Assembly: GCF_027887165.1 (NCBI RefSeq)
Contig: NC_077228.1
Coordinates: 186,063,994-186,127,993 of the forward strand
Direction of reading: 5' to 3'
DNA length: 64,000 nucleotides
From: Monodelphis domestica
Lineage: Eukaryota > Chordata > Mammalia > Didelphimorphia > Didelphidae
Shown: positions 11,274-21,899 of the stretch, in pieces
Layout of the letters: every line of letters starts with the position of its first letter
Position numbering within the stretch: position 1 is the first letter of the stretch
Notes under the pieces: generated by a model
What the model saw: the letters and a program-made list of their open reading frames with translations, nothing else
Told to the model about the DNA's origin: nothing
The model's database searches: none
Position numbers and translations under genes: made by a program

Positions 11274-11599
11274 ATATAGAGACTAGGCATATGCATAAAA
11301 AGAAAAAAATGGCAGTAATTTTTGAGTGCAACTATAGGAATTCAGGGCAAAAGTTATCTCCAAGTTTTGCTCTCCAAACTTGCTGAGGGAAGCTTCAGAG
11401 TAATTTGCATGATCCTTTCCTTAACTGCTTGGGGCATGATAGAAATGGAAAGACTTTTACTATCCTCAACAAACATTATGCAAACTGGTGGGAGTTGATA
11501 CTGAGATGCTAAGTAGAAGAGAAAATGTTAGCTTTATCTTTGGGTAGACTTACTGTACCTACCATACTGGCTGCAGCTGTGGGTGGGCCTGTCCAACAA

Positions 11600-11830
11600 A
11601 AGAATTGTTATTTTTATTTTTTAAATTAAAGTAATGAAAAACATATTTCAATATTGGTTGCGTTGTAAAAGAAAACACAGATAAAATACAAACAAAAAAA
11701 ATAAAGGTAAAAAGTATGCTTCCATCTATATTCAGAGCCCATCCATTCTTTTTCTAGAGTGGATAGTATTTTTCATCTTGTCTTTCAGAATCATCTTGAC
11801 AGATTCCATTTGTTTTGAAAAAGTTTATTC
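11600..11830 (-). repeat. L1 3' end, antisense
   Basis: Reversed L1 3' UTR blocks: 'acatatttcaatattggttgcgttgtaaaagaaaacacag', 'atgcttccatctatattcagagcccat', 'tggatagtatttttcatc'. The same blocks occur at 49700-49870. 11274-11599 and 11831-12047 contain nothing else recognised. Confidence 0.6.
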
Positions 11831-12047
11831 TTTGATCTTTTGATTTGGTCTTGTAAAGAAAGAAAAAGTAACACTAGATCCAAGTTGTGGTTCTGATTAG
11901 ATATACTGGCCAAAACAGTGCCTTGAAGCTAGGTCTAGTTTTAGGGTTCTATGTTGAACCCAGACTACATAACAAAATAATATATTCAATGTAAAATGAA
12001 TAGAACAAGCAACAGGCATTCAAAGGAAAAAGTAATCACTTTTGTGA

Positions 12048-12225
12048 AAATTTTGTGGAGAAGGTAGGATTTGGAGTGAGAAAACCTGAATTTGAACCTG
12101 GATCTGCTACTTCTTTAGACAATTTGTTTTTTAACCTTTCTGTGCCTCAGTTTCCTCATTTACATAATGAATTTGGAATAGATGATCTCTAAACCCCCTT
12201 ATAACCTTTGCTAAGAGGCTAGATG
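12048..12225 (+). repeat. MON-type SINE
   Basis: B-box-like 'tgaatttgaacctgg', core 'aacctttctgtgcctcagtttcctcatttac', then 'aatttggaatagatgatctctaaa'. Confidence 0.75.
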
Positions 12226-12243
12226 GAAACTAGAGTCAGGAAA

Positions 12244-12500
12244 TTGTTGTCCTTAAATCTTTTTCAGTTATATCCAACTCTTTATAATCCCTTTTGGGGT
12301 TTTCTTGGCAAAGATACTTGAGTGGTTTGCCATTTCCGTCTCCAACTCATTTGACAGATGAGGAAACTGAGGCAAACAGGGTTATGTGACTTGCCCAGGG
12401 TCACATAACTAGTATCTGAGGCCAGGTTTGAACTGAGGAAGATGAGTCTTCCTGATTTCAGGGCCAGTGCTCTATCCACTGCACTGGCTAACTGCCTGTG
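12244..12500 (-). repeat. MAR1-type CORE-SINE, near full length
   Basis: One of the best-preserved MAR1 copies: 'ttttggggttttcttggcaaagatac', 'gatgaggaaactgaggcaaacaggg', 'cttgcccagggtcacataactag', 'gatgagtcttcctgatttcagg', 'gctctatccactgcac'. 12501-12994 contains only a 23-nt T run at 12666-12688 and unassigned sequence. Confidence 0.9.
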
Positions 12501-12994
12501 TTAAGATACTGTCCAACTTTGACTTCTGTTTATCCCTGATGAATCTATGTCACTGAATTTATACTGCTCTCTTATAGAAAAATCCCAAGCTACTGATAAG
12601 GGTTTGGAGCCAAGATGTCCATGACTGATACACACTGATCATATGGAGGAACAATTCGTCTTCTTCTTCTTTTTTTTTTTTTTTTTTGCTACAGATAGAA
12701 GTATGGAAGGCCTATACACAGTGCAATTCAGCTTCTCTCCTGCTGTCCCAGGGTCATCCTATTAATAATGCTGACATTTTGTAACTTTCTTTATGCTACA
12801 TTTGGATTTTCTCACAAGCCTTTCAGCATAGGTTGTAGTAGAAAGGAAATGGCACTGTTCCTGCATTCTTTGGCTATCCAGATCCATGACCAAATAAATA
12901 AGTACAAGAGACCTACTTCTCAGCAATGAGGTCTTTGGCTTATTAAAAAGCAAGTAGCAAATACCATTTCTTCTTTTTCAGATGTATGCTTTGA

Positions 12995-13370
12995 GACAAA
13001 TAGGTGGTATGCTTGGCAAAATGTCAATTCAGGAGACAAGATGACCTCAGTTCGAATCTTGCCTGATACTTGACTAGCTACCCTTTTGTTTTATTTATTA
13101 TCAATTAACAGAGATTTATAGAGATAGAAGAGATTATTTAGTCTAACCTGTTAATTTTTATAGATTAGAGGTCAAGGTTCAGATTGAGGGCAAGTCTCTC
13201 CCTCTTTTTCTACCTCCTTTTCTGTCTTTCACTGTCTCTCTTTCTCCCAGTCTCTCTTGTCTCAATGTGCCTCTATGTAAAATAGGAATAATAATAGCAC
13301 CTCATAAAGTTATTGTGAGAATCAAATCAAATGAGATAGTAAAGAAAATAGTATGAGAATGCTATGTCCA
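12995..13370 (+). repeat. THER-type SINE pieces around a MIR-like segment
   Basis: 12995-13085 is a SINE head with B box 'cagttcgaatcttgcctg'. 13265-13365 looks like the matching tail ('aaaataggaataataatagcacctcataaagttattgtgag'). Between them, 13090-13190 resembles the segment at 13695-13800 ('tctaacctgttaatttttatag'). Boundaries are approximate. Confidence 0.5.
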
Positions 13371-13371
13371 T

Positions 13372-13668
13372 TTTTGTTTATAGTTCTTTAGTTGTGTCCA
13401 GCTTCACTTTTCCATAGAGTTTTCTTGGCAAAGATACTTAGGTAGTTTGCCATGACCTTCTCCAGTGTGTCCTTATTTTACATTATATTACTATTATATA
13501 TTTTATATATTATATATTATTATATTACTGAGGTAATAGCAGTTAAGTTACCCAGATTAAGTATATGCAGAGTCACAAAGATTATGTGTCTGTGGCTGGA
13601 TTTGAACTCAGATCTTCCTCATTCCAAGGCTGGTACACTATCCATTGTACCACCTCATTGTCCTTTTT
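13372..13668 (-). repeat. MAR1-type CORE-SINE with an internal AT-rich expansion
   Basis: Reversed MAR1 blocks 'agttgtgtccagcttcac', 'gttttcttggcaaagatacttagg', 'ggatttgaactcagatcttcctc', 'actatccattgtaccacctc'. About 45 nt of TA-rich repeat (13486-13530) replaces the usual 'gatgaggaaactgag' block. Confidence 0.8.
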
Positions 13669-13694
13669 GACCATTTAACCTGTTACCAATTAAT

Positions 13695-14015
13695 AGGATA
13701 GTCAATTAAATCACAAGTTGATAGAGTTAGAGGGAATCATCTAGTCTTACCTGTTAATTTTTACAGAAGAGAAAAGTGACTTGCTCAAGGCTACACATCT
13801 AGTTAGTGGCAGAGATGGGATCTGAATGTAGATCGTCTAATTACGATGGCTAAGATTTGTATATTTTTTAAGGTTTCCAAAGCGTTAAATTTTCATTCTT
13901 TTATTTATCCACATAACAACCTGTAAAGTAAGTGCTATTATTATCCCCCCTTTCCAAACAAAAGTATAACTAAGAAAGGTTGTCCACAATTAGTGACTGA
14001 GGCAGATCTTGACTT
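13695..14015 (-). repeat. Two adjacent MIR-type SINE fragments
   Basis: 13695-13840 has 'gacttgctcaaggctacacatctagttagtgg'. 13848-14015 has 'ccaaagcgttaaattttcatt', 'cacataacaacctgtaaagtaagtgctattattatcc', the head-distal block of reversed MIR. From 14016 to 15029 there is an L2-antisense-like stub (about 14060-14130), an (AT)n at 14147-14166 and unassigned AT-rich DNA. Confidence 0.6.
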
Positions 14016-15029
14016 GAAGTCAATTGCATCCACAGTACCACGTCCTAATCCAATTCATCCCTTTATTCAAACAGTTTTTAAGTACCCACTAAGTATCAAG
14101 AACTCTGCTAGATGTTATAAGGCCCCACTTATTTACCATTATCCATATATATATATATATATATATTTAAGGACAGAGATTAAGGAATCAAAAGGCTGGT
14201 CTCTCTCCCTTAAGAACTGTTCTTAGGATGCTACTAATAAGTGAGAATAACAGCTTAACACACATATAGTTCATAAATCCCAAGATATAGACTGTGGTTT
14301 GCCCGAGTTGGAGATAAGCATGATTTTTTCCCTTCTGTATTTCTTACAAAGTAGAACTCCAATAAATTTATGCAATATTACTAAATGCTACATTTAAATA
14401 TTCTAAAGAAATAAATATTTGCACAACGTTATACCTTTCTCAATAATATTTACTTGCTACCAATGACTGTATCAAATTTTGGCCCTATTCCCAGTTTTAG
14501 AATATGAGAATATCCAGTTTGAAAATAGAAACAGCTGTGCCCTGCCCATTGTATGTGGATACAAATGTCTTCAATTTTGTTTGGCTATTTAAGGGAACTC
14601 AGGACATATTATTGATATTGATTTGGAGAGGACAAATAAAACTTACCTTGGGATGTCTAGCACTGTTGGGAGAAGTAGAATGTATCCATGAGAAGAGTTG
14701 GATTTGTTAAAAAAAAAGCCCAGAATTTATTCAAGTGAATAAGAGTACTTCTGAAAGAACCGGTAGGTTTTGGAAAGGGGGTAAAAGTAGATTTGATGTA
14801 AAAATAATTTATTTGAAAGGATTGGTTTATACAAAGAAATATTTTGAGCTTGGAGTTCCATTGGCTTGTTCCTGAGCATCACCACACTCTAAGCCTGAAA
14901 CTTAGGACACCAAGGAGCATACTGTCTTGTAAGCATTAGCATGAGTGAGTATGTCAGGGGTTATTTTGCATGTTGTATCCTAGTACTACCTCTATTCTCT
15001 TCCTCACTCTTTTCTCATACTACACTGTT

Positions 15030-15258
15030 AGAGGGTAACCAATGGAGCACTGGACTTGGAGTTAGGAGACTTAAGTTAAAATCCCTTATTAGAAACTTCT
15101 TAATTATATGATGATAGTGAAATTGTTTAATCTCTCAGAGGTTAATTTTCCTTGTTTGTAAAATGAAAATCATAACACTTGTACTATCCACCTCATGGGG
15201 TTGTTAAGGGAGAGCATTGCAAATCTTAAGGTACTCTATAAATGTGAAATATTATTGT
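15030..15258 (+). repeat. THER1-type SINE
   Basis: Head 'aaccaatggagcactggacttggagttagga', middle 'ttgtttgtaaaatgaaaatcataacac', tail 'ctcatggggttgttaagggagagcattgcaaatcttaagg'. Mostly full length. 15259-15799 has no assigned element. Confidence 0.75.
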
Positions 15259-15799
15259 TGCACCATGATAGAAGCCTACTCAAATTCTCTATTGTGCAAT
15301 ATAACTGAATGGCAAACTTCAGTCTGAACTCTGTTCTGTCTTTAAGGGAAGATTTCCTGCTGGAAAGATGGATAGGGAAACAGAGCACATGGGTGTTTAA
15401 AATATTGGACTTTGGTGAGAGCAACATGATTGCAATTAACAGAATAGTTTTACCTAAATGTGAATATAATATTTCTTATAAACTCATTTTGCTTGCTTTT
15501 ATTGATTATAAGAACTCTCTTGGGATTTTCTATAGCTTTGAGACTTTCATCTTGGCAGCAAATATCCTTTTAACTTTTCATAGCTCTTTTCCTTCACATC
15601 CCCTAAAATCCTCTAACTACCACCAGCTTTCTTGATTGACCAATGTTTTCTCATCACTCTTGCCACATCTTTTCCTCTTTCATTTAGAATTAGGCATATC
15701 CTGTATAGCATGTTAAAGTCCCAAGTTTTCCAAATATATTCTTCTATTTGTTCCTTCTCCCTTTGAAGGAGGAGGTAAAAGGTCTCTATACATAGGATG

Positions 15800-16070
15800 G
15801 GGATAAGTCTCATAATTTTTCCCCTCAATAAGATCACTTGCCTATTGAGAAATGGTTCATAGTTTTATAGATTTGTTTCAGTCTCCTATAAATTTTGAAT
15901 ATCAAATCTTTATCAGAAGTATTTGATGAGAGTTCTTTTTTTCCTATTTCTATTCTTTAAAAAGTGTTGCATTGGTTTCATTCATGAAAAACCTTTTAAA
16001 TATCCAAAATTGTATATTTTGTATTTATAATCTCTTATATTTAGGGGAATTCTGGAGCCAACTTGTACTG
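15800..16070 (-). repeat. L1 ORF2 C-terminal/3' region, antisense
   Basis: Plus-strand text carries the antisense hallmark of the ORF2 3' end: 'cctattgagaaatgg', 'aattttgaatatcaaatctttatcagaagtatttg', 'ttgcattggtttcattcatgaaaaacctttt'. Placental L1 antisense strands have the same succession ('ggatattagccctttgtcag'). Heavily mutated. Confidence 0.65.
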
Positions 16071-16097
16071 GCTCATGAGAACTCATTAAAAAAAAAA

Positions 16098-16177
16098 CAA
16101 CCTTTGTGGCCATATTTGAACCCAAGACCCATCTCTAAGCTTGGTCCTCTATCTACTGAGCCACCTAGCTGCCCCTA
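16098..16177 (-). repeat. SINE1-type SINE head fragment
   Basis: 'gccatatttgaacccaagacccatctctaagcttggtcctctatctactgagccacctagctgcccc' is the reversed head with both Pol III boxes, without the body. 16178-16519 is unassigned. Confidence 0.8.
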
Positions 16178-16519
16178 AGAAAACACTGTTAAATATTCAG
16201 CATAAATATGTATAGCTTGGAAGTCAGAAAATTCAATAAATACAATAAATAAATGCAATAAACCAGAACTAAATTGTTTTATTGATTATTCTAGACCTAA
16301 GAAAGTGATATAGAAAATGTTAATAATGTAGATTAAATTTATAGATGGGTCATAAATTAAACATTTATGAGCATACCCTCTTTATAATCTACATCCAATT
16401 GTGAACTCTTCCCTTACAGTTATCAAAATATATATCCTTTTATTCTCCTTTAATCTTTCATGAAATGATTTTTATATTTAGAGTTTCATAAATTAGAAAT
16501 TCACTAAAAGTATAAGATG

Positions 16520-16727
16520 GAGGGGCAAGAGATGGCTTAGTTGATAGTGGGCTAGGTCTAAAGACAAAGTGGGGAGTATTTTGGGTTCAAATCTGGCCTC
16601 AGACACTTCTTAGCTGTGTGGCTCTGGGCAAGTCACTTAACCCCAGTTACTTAGCACTTACTGCTCTTCTTCCTTAGAACCAATACTTAGTATTGATTCT
16701 AAAACAGAAGGTAAGGATTTTTTTAAA
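16520..16727 (+). repeat. SINE1-type SINE, full length
   Basis: A-box region 'gagatggcttagttgatag', B box 'gggttcaaatctggcc', core 'ctctgggcaagtcacttaacccc', 3' block 'gaaccaatacttagtattgattctaaaacagaagg', A-rich end. 16728-17254 is AT-rich and unassigned. Confidence 0.88.
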
Positions 16728-17575
16728 AAAGAGTATATGACAAAGAAGTAAGTAGAAAACCACTCCAGTATTTTAAAAAAGAAAACCCAATGGATAGCTT
16801 TGGCATGGGATCATGAAGACTGATCATATAACTGAACATATAATGTAAGGCTACAACTAAACATATAATGTAAAATGTTGGCTTAAATCTATTTTTTTCA
16901 AACTGATTTCCAGTTTTCTCAGCTGTTGTGATAAGATAATCTCTTCTCTAAAAGTTTTTGTTCTAGAATTTATTAACACTATGTTGCTATATAAATTTTC
17001 TTGTAGGTATTACTTTTGAAATTAATGACTAATTACTAAATTACTAAAAATATGTACTTTCCAATTATAAAAAGCAGTAATGTAAAGTTTTAACAACTTT
17101 AGAATATGATTTGAACTCTGGTAAAACTAAATATAGTTAATTACAACTTTATCATTTTTGTTCTTAATATTCTTATCTTTTTATTTGTCTATATGAAGTT
17201 TGTTTAGTCTAATTCTATAAAGCGTTCCTTCAATAATTTTTTAATTATCTCTCTGAATCATATTTATCCTGGGATGTGAGGATGACTCAATATTACACAA
17301 ATAATTTATATAACTAAATATATTAATAATAAAACAACAAGCCTACATAATTATAACAATAGATAAGAAAGTCCAATATGATTAGGATGAAGTAAGAAAT
17401 GACTTATCTCTTTGCTAGCTCTATTCAGCATAAAGCCAGACAGCTTGCTATAAAGACTTGAAAAGGAGGAAGAAGAGGAGGAGGAGGAGGAGAAAGAGAA
17501 GATAAAGAAGAAAAGGGAGAGGAAGAGTAAAAAAAATTAAAGGAATAAGCATTGTTTAAAACAAGATTTCTTCCC

Positions 17576-17782
17576 CCACCCCTTTTTTAAACCCTTACTT
17601 TCCATCATAAAATCAATACTGTGTTTTGGTTCCAAGGCAGAAGAGTGGTAAGGGCTAGACAATGGGAGTTAATTGATTTGTTCAGTCACAAAGTTAGGAA
17701 GTATCTGAGTTCAGATTTGAACCTAGTACCTCCTGACTCTAGGCTTGGCTCTCAAGCCATAGAACTGCATAGCTGCCCCTTA
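17576..17782 (-). repeat. SINE1-type SINE inside L1
   Basis: Reversed copy from the tail 'aaacccttactttccatc' to the head 'actgcatagctgcccc'. Preceded by a purine tract of GGA/GAA units (17461-17530) in the L1 sequence. Confidence 0.85.
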
Positions 17783-17787
17783 AAATA

Positions 17788-17966
17788 AGGTTTCTTAATC
17801 TTTTTTGTGTCATACATCCATTAGATTGTTTAGTAAAGCTTTCTGACTGTTTCTCAATATATCTTAATGCAAAAATTAAATATGCAGGTTTTACAAAGGA
17901 AACAAAATACACTGAAATAAAGTTATTGAAATGACAAATTTATGTGCTCCAGGTTAAGAATCCCTG
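17788..17966. repeat. hAT-like short repeat, copy A
   Basis: Begins 'aaggtttcttaatctttttt' and ends 'ccaggttaagaatccctgg', an imperfect inverted-repeat pair. The middle 'aaaattaaatatgcaggttttacaaaggaaac' matches copies at 23790-23935 and 45990-46165. Interpreted as a nonautonomous DNA element. Confidence 0.55.
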
Positions 17967-18480
17967 GAAGCAAAATTATCCTTATTTCCAGATAATACAA
18001 TGATTTACCTAGAAAACCCTTGTGAACAAATAGAAAAACTAATCAGGCAAATTAATAGCTTCAGCAAAATGATAGGATATAAAAATATTTCCACAAGAAT
18101 GATTGCCATTTCTGTATTTTACCAAGACAATCGAGAGAAAAAGGGAAAAACACCCATTTAATAAAAATATATAGCACACAAAATTTATCTAAGATCTTAA
18201 CATATACCTTATATAAATAAAATTATACTATGTTCATAGAAATAATGAGAGACCAAAATAATTTTAGCAATATCCTTGCTTATATTTGGGCTACGCTAAT
18301 TTAATAAAAATGCTGATATGCCTAAATTAGTCTACATATTAATTTTAGTAAAATTACCAAGAAAACTGATTTTAAAAACATTTTCTTCCTTAATTAGAGC
18401 AAAACATTTTAAAACAATAATACAAGAAGATTTTCAAATAAATTTAAAATGGTCTCATTATATTGATATAAAAAGGAAAT

Positions 18481-19555
18481 AAAAGACATAGTCCCCATTT
18501 TCAACAAACATAATTTACTTGAAGAGACAGAAGTACACATGCCAAAGTATTTAAATAAAATAATATATTTAATTTTCCATGATATGAACTGGTTTAAGAT
18601 TGTTACTAAATTATATGTAATCAACTCATTGCTAAAAATTGAATGGGCTAAGAGGAAAGAAAGAGTGAATCTTTGTGTTTGGCTCATATCAATCTAGATC
18701 CTATATATTTTGAGATATGAGTCCAAAAGAGGTATTCAATTTACATTGACTTCTTTCCCAGATACCTCAACTATTTATCTATCTATCTTCATCTCCTGAT
18801 GGAAAAAAATAGTTAAGAAAGTAAAGGTACTGGGGGATGTCCACTCATATTTCAAAGGGGACTCTGAATTGTGGAAGAAACTGCCCTTCATCTGACAGAT
18901 TAAGCTTTCTCTAGGTCTTGTTGACACTCAGAAGTGTTAAGTAGGGCTTTTCTATCAGGCATTTTCTTTAAGAACCTGTCTTTCAATATTTCAAGTTCAA
19001 CACAGCTTTCAGCGATTTTCAACAACCTACCAGCTTGCTATGTTCTCACCAATCCCTTCTATACTTAGCTCTGTTCCAGTTTTGATGTCTCTGGGGATGC
19101 TAAGCCTCTATGCCCACACTCACTGAGTTTTTGCTAGTAGTTCTTCACAAAACAATCTTTCTTGCTCTTTTATGAGACATGAATTTTTGCTAGGTTGAGC
19201 TTATAGCTTAACACAACACTACTGTGCCTTCATTCTCTCCCAAAGTTACTGTAGCAAGTCTTTCCTAAAGCAATTTTGAGCCAGGTTGTTCCTCTCCATT
19301 ACCATCATAGTTACTGGTGACAGTAACTATCAGTTTGCAGGTAGTTTCTCTAAGCTCCACTCCCTACTTGGAGAAGGAGCCTGGGGGTAATTTGAAAGCA
19401 TAGCCTAGCTCCCCTGAGGTAGGTAAGAGGGGGAAAGACAGATAAAGCATGTCAGTGGATTTCATACTCCCAGTGACAATGGAAGGGTATAGATTTAACA
19501 GAAGGTACACTGTCCCAGTGATGGGAGGAGGAGGCAAACTATCAACTTCAGCTAT
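18481..19555. other. Unassigned stretch with one internally repeated segment
   Basis: No gene recognised. 19216-19290 resembles 22067-22137: both contain 'aacacta.tgtg.ctt', then 'agcaagtctttcctaaagca'. Moderately GC-rich text with many tct/ctt runs, compatible with an old LTR-type repeat, but not proven. Confidence 0.4.
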
Positions 19556-19790
19556 ATAGAGGCAGCTAGTTGCACAGTAGTTAGAGTGCTGTCCCTGGAG
19601 TCAGGAAGAACTGAGTTAAAATTTGACTTCAGATTCTTACTCTCGGTGACTCCAGTCTCCTGTCTGCTTCAGTTTTCTAATCTGTAAAAGGATTTGGAGA
19701 AGGAAATGGTGAACCACTCCAGCATCTTTGCTAAGAAAACCCTAAATGAGGTCACTAAGAGTGCTGAAATGACTGAACAACAACAATGTA
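19556..19790 (+). repeat. MAR1-type CORE-SINE, full length with AAC tail
   Basis: Head 'gaggcagctagttgcacagtagttagagtgctg', 'gtcaggaagaactgagttaaaat', 'ggagaaggaaatggtgaaccactccagcatctttgc', and a terminal 'tgaaatgactgaacaacaacaatg'. A good reference for the orientation of the reversed copies elsewhere. Confidence 0.9.
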
Positions 19791-20018
19791 CCAATCAGTA
19801 TTTGAGAAGAAACAAAATTTCCTGTACTCATGGAAGTTATATTCCTTTGGAGGGAAATGAATCTTTCCCCCTTATATAGTGATAAATATGGGCCTATATT
19901 CTTTCTTGTTCCTAGATGAAGGAATATTCGACTAAGCCTAAGCTTTATGAGTTTTCAAAGTTCAGGAGAATAAACTACTTGAGGGCTAGGAGATAGCCAT
20001 ATTTAGAAGTGTCTAGTC

Positions 20019-20431
20019 CAATGCTGGAGAACCTTTTAGAGACGGAGTGCTGGGTCCTGTCCCCACCCCTTATCCCAACAGGGGAGGAAGAAAGCTCTCC
20101 CATTGAACTGCTGGGCAGAGGGGCAGGACAGGTGAGGACATTCCTCAGCATAGGTGAAGAGGGGGAAGGGAGTGGCCCAAGCACTCTGCTTCCCTCCAGT
20201 TCTGCAGCCTGTGAACAACTTACCTTACCCTCTGTGAGCTCCCATTGGCTGCTGGGCAGAGGCAGAGAATGTGAAAAAGTCATCAGGGACAATGGTGAGG
20301 GGGAGGAGAGCAGCTCCACTCAACTCCCTCTGCCTTTCTAGTAAGAACCTCAAGCGGGGCGGGCCCAAGTTCCCGCAGAAAGTGCTCTGTGTGCCATCTC
20401 TGGCACCCATGCCATAGGTTTGTCATCACTG
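20019..20431 (+). mobile_element. Nonautonomous hAT (Charlie-like) element, 413 bp, with TSD
   Basis: Terminal inverted repeats: the left end starts CAATGCTGGAGAACCT, and the right end read on the minus strand starts CAGTGATGACAAACCT. Flanked by 8-bp duplications gtctagtc (20011-20018) and ggctagtc (20432-20439) with one mismatch, the length expected for hAT transposases. The subterminal 'gtgtgccatctctggcacccatgcc' is typical of marsupial and other mammalian Charlie relatives. It is GC-rich (about 55 per cent by impression) with several CpGs, unlike its flanks. It has no transposase, and the open frames on both strands arise from the GC content. Confidence 0.85.
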
Positions 20432-20439
20432 GGCTAGTC

Positions 20440-21488
20440 TGATAAGGAACAAATGAAGTGGGGGTACTTCATAAAGCAAGTCAGGACATCTGGAAGTTCA
20501 AATTAATGGAACCGATTATTTATTAATCTGTTGACTAATAAATGTACCTACTGACCAGGACAGACTTTCCTAAAGAAATCTGCCCTGAACTGAAGTTACA
20601 CAGTTTTTATAGGGTTACATATGTGCAAGAAGTTAAACAAGTTTATACTATGTATAAAATAACATATTGCTTTAAATCATACCATGAGTGAGATATAGCC
20701 ATAGTGAACAGGGAAGAATGACTAGGGCAAGCAAGCCTTATTGTACAGAAGCCAGATATGCCATTAGCAGCGGAGGACAGGACATTCCATGTTATATCTT
20801 ATTCTCTACTAGATTTATCCCTTAAGGAGTCATCTTCTGGGGTGCATTGACTATATGTTGCTTTTGACTTTCCCCTGAGAAAGCACATTCCTGATGCCTG
20901 CTTGCTATGAGGAAAAGTAGGCCTATTGATTTAATCAATTGATCAAGGATCTAGTTTTATTTCACTTCAAAAAGTCCTGAAGGACATGCTTAATTCAGCA
21001 TAAGAGTGAGTCAAAGGCATCCAAGAAACTTTGACGGTGAATTATCCATTAGCTATGCTGCATCTGGAAGTGAATTTGGTGAGGAAAATGCTTTAGGTTG
21101 GAGCTCATTCTTCTTAGAGTCCAAGGTGTTAGGAAAGAATATATCCCCAGTTATGTATGTGGAGATGCTTTGTAACTAATGTTCTTACTACATCTTCTAG
21201 GTAAATATCCCTTTATAAAAGTTAATTAATTTAATTGGCAAAATGATACTGGGGTACTAATTACTAGATAGATCAGAAATATAAAGGAAGATGCTAACTA
21301 TAACTGAGGATTGAAATTGGAGGAAGAATACACTTTAAATTATGTCTTGAACTGATAGCATCACAAAATGACACCCCCCCTTCCCAGCCCCAAACTGTCC
21401 AGGAATATCTCTATAATCCTAAAAAGGGAGATAAAGCTAATCATCCTCTAGAGACCTAAGAGTGGGAATTAGAATAAGGTCTCCTCTT
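20440..21488. other. Unassigned about 1 kb
   Basis: No gene. Some phrases ('acagtttttatagggttacatatgtgcaagaag', 'aggacaggacattccatg', 'cacaaaatgacacccccccttcccagccccaaa') have the feel of ERV LTR or internal sequence, but no TG..CA ends or target duplication could be located. Confidence 0.35.
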
Positions 21489-21680
21489 AACTTTTTTAAA
21501 AAACTCTTACCATTTATCATAGTATCAATTCCAAGAAGATTAACAAGGGCTAGGCAATCAGGGTTAAGTGACTTGAGTCCAGGATCACTTAGTTAGGAAA
21601 CAGATGAGACTGGATTTAAACCCAGGAATTCCCATCTCCAGGCTTGTCTTTCTATCTAATGAGTTACCTAGCTATCCCTG
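21489..21680 (-). repeat. SINE1-type SINE, first of an adjacent pair
   Basis: Reversed copy: 'aactcttaccatttatcatagtatcaattcc', 'gggctaggcaatcagggttaagtgacttg', 'tggatttaaacccaggaattccc', 'gagttacctagctatccct'. Lies 12 bp from the next copy in the same orientation. Confidence 0.85.
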
Positions 21681-21692
21681 AAACTTTTCTTT

Positions 21693-21899
21693 AAGAAAAA
21701 CAATGACAACACTTACCTTTCATCTTATAATCAATACTATCTATTCATTTTAAGGCAGAAGAGTGGTAAGGTCCAGGCAATGGTATTTAAGTGACTTACC
21801 CAGGGTTACACAGCTAGGAAGTGTTTGAGGTCAAATTTGAACCCAGATCCTTCCATCTTCCAGCCTATTTCTCTATCCACTGAGCCACTTAGCTACCCC
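21693..21899 (-). repeat. SINE1-type SINE, second of an adjacent pair
   Basis: Reversed copy: 'cacttacctttcatcttataatcaatac', 'aggcagaagagtggtaagg', 'gggttacacagctaggaagtg', 'ccactgagccacttagctaccccc'. It differs from its neighbour at many positions, so this is not a recent duplication. Confidence 0.87.

Larger units (their letters stand above)
17255..18480 (+). pseudogene. L1 ORF2 reverse-transcriptase relic, interrupted
   Basis: Pieces at 17255-17530 and 17967-18480 translate, with stops and frameshifts, to the palm and thumb part of L1 ORF2. The first matches the 'fNlTDEV..gcPLSP' neighbourhood. The second opens with AKLSLFPDNTMIYLENP, in which the catalytic FADD of active L1 is changed to FPDN, and continues INSFSKMIGYK and later VKLPRKLILKTFSSL. 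A SINE1 and a hAT-like element sit between the two. Multiple stops (for example near 18160) show it is dead. ORF2 normally supplies endonuclease and reverse transcriptase for retroposition; nothing here could do so. Confidence 0.8.

Noticed and set aside
15309..15635. 108-codon plus frame
   Set aside because: No recognisable domain, no supporting splice or start context, and an overlapping minus frame is equally open. Treated as chance in AT-rich DNA.
20009..20410. Overlapping frames of 60-114 codons on both strands
   Set aside because: They lie within the nonautonomous hAT element. High GC lowers stop-codon frequency, and none resembles a transposase.
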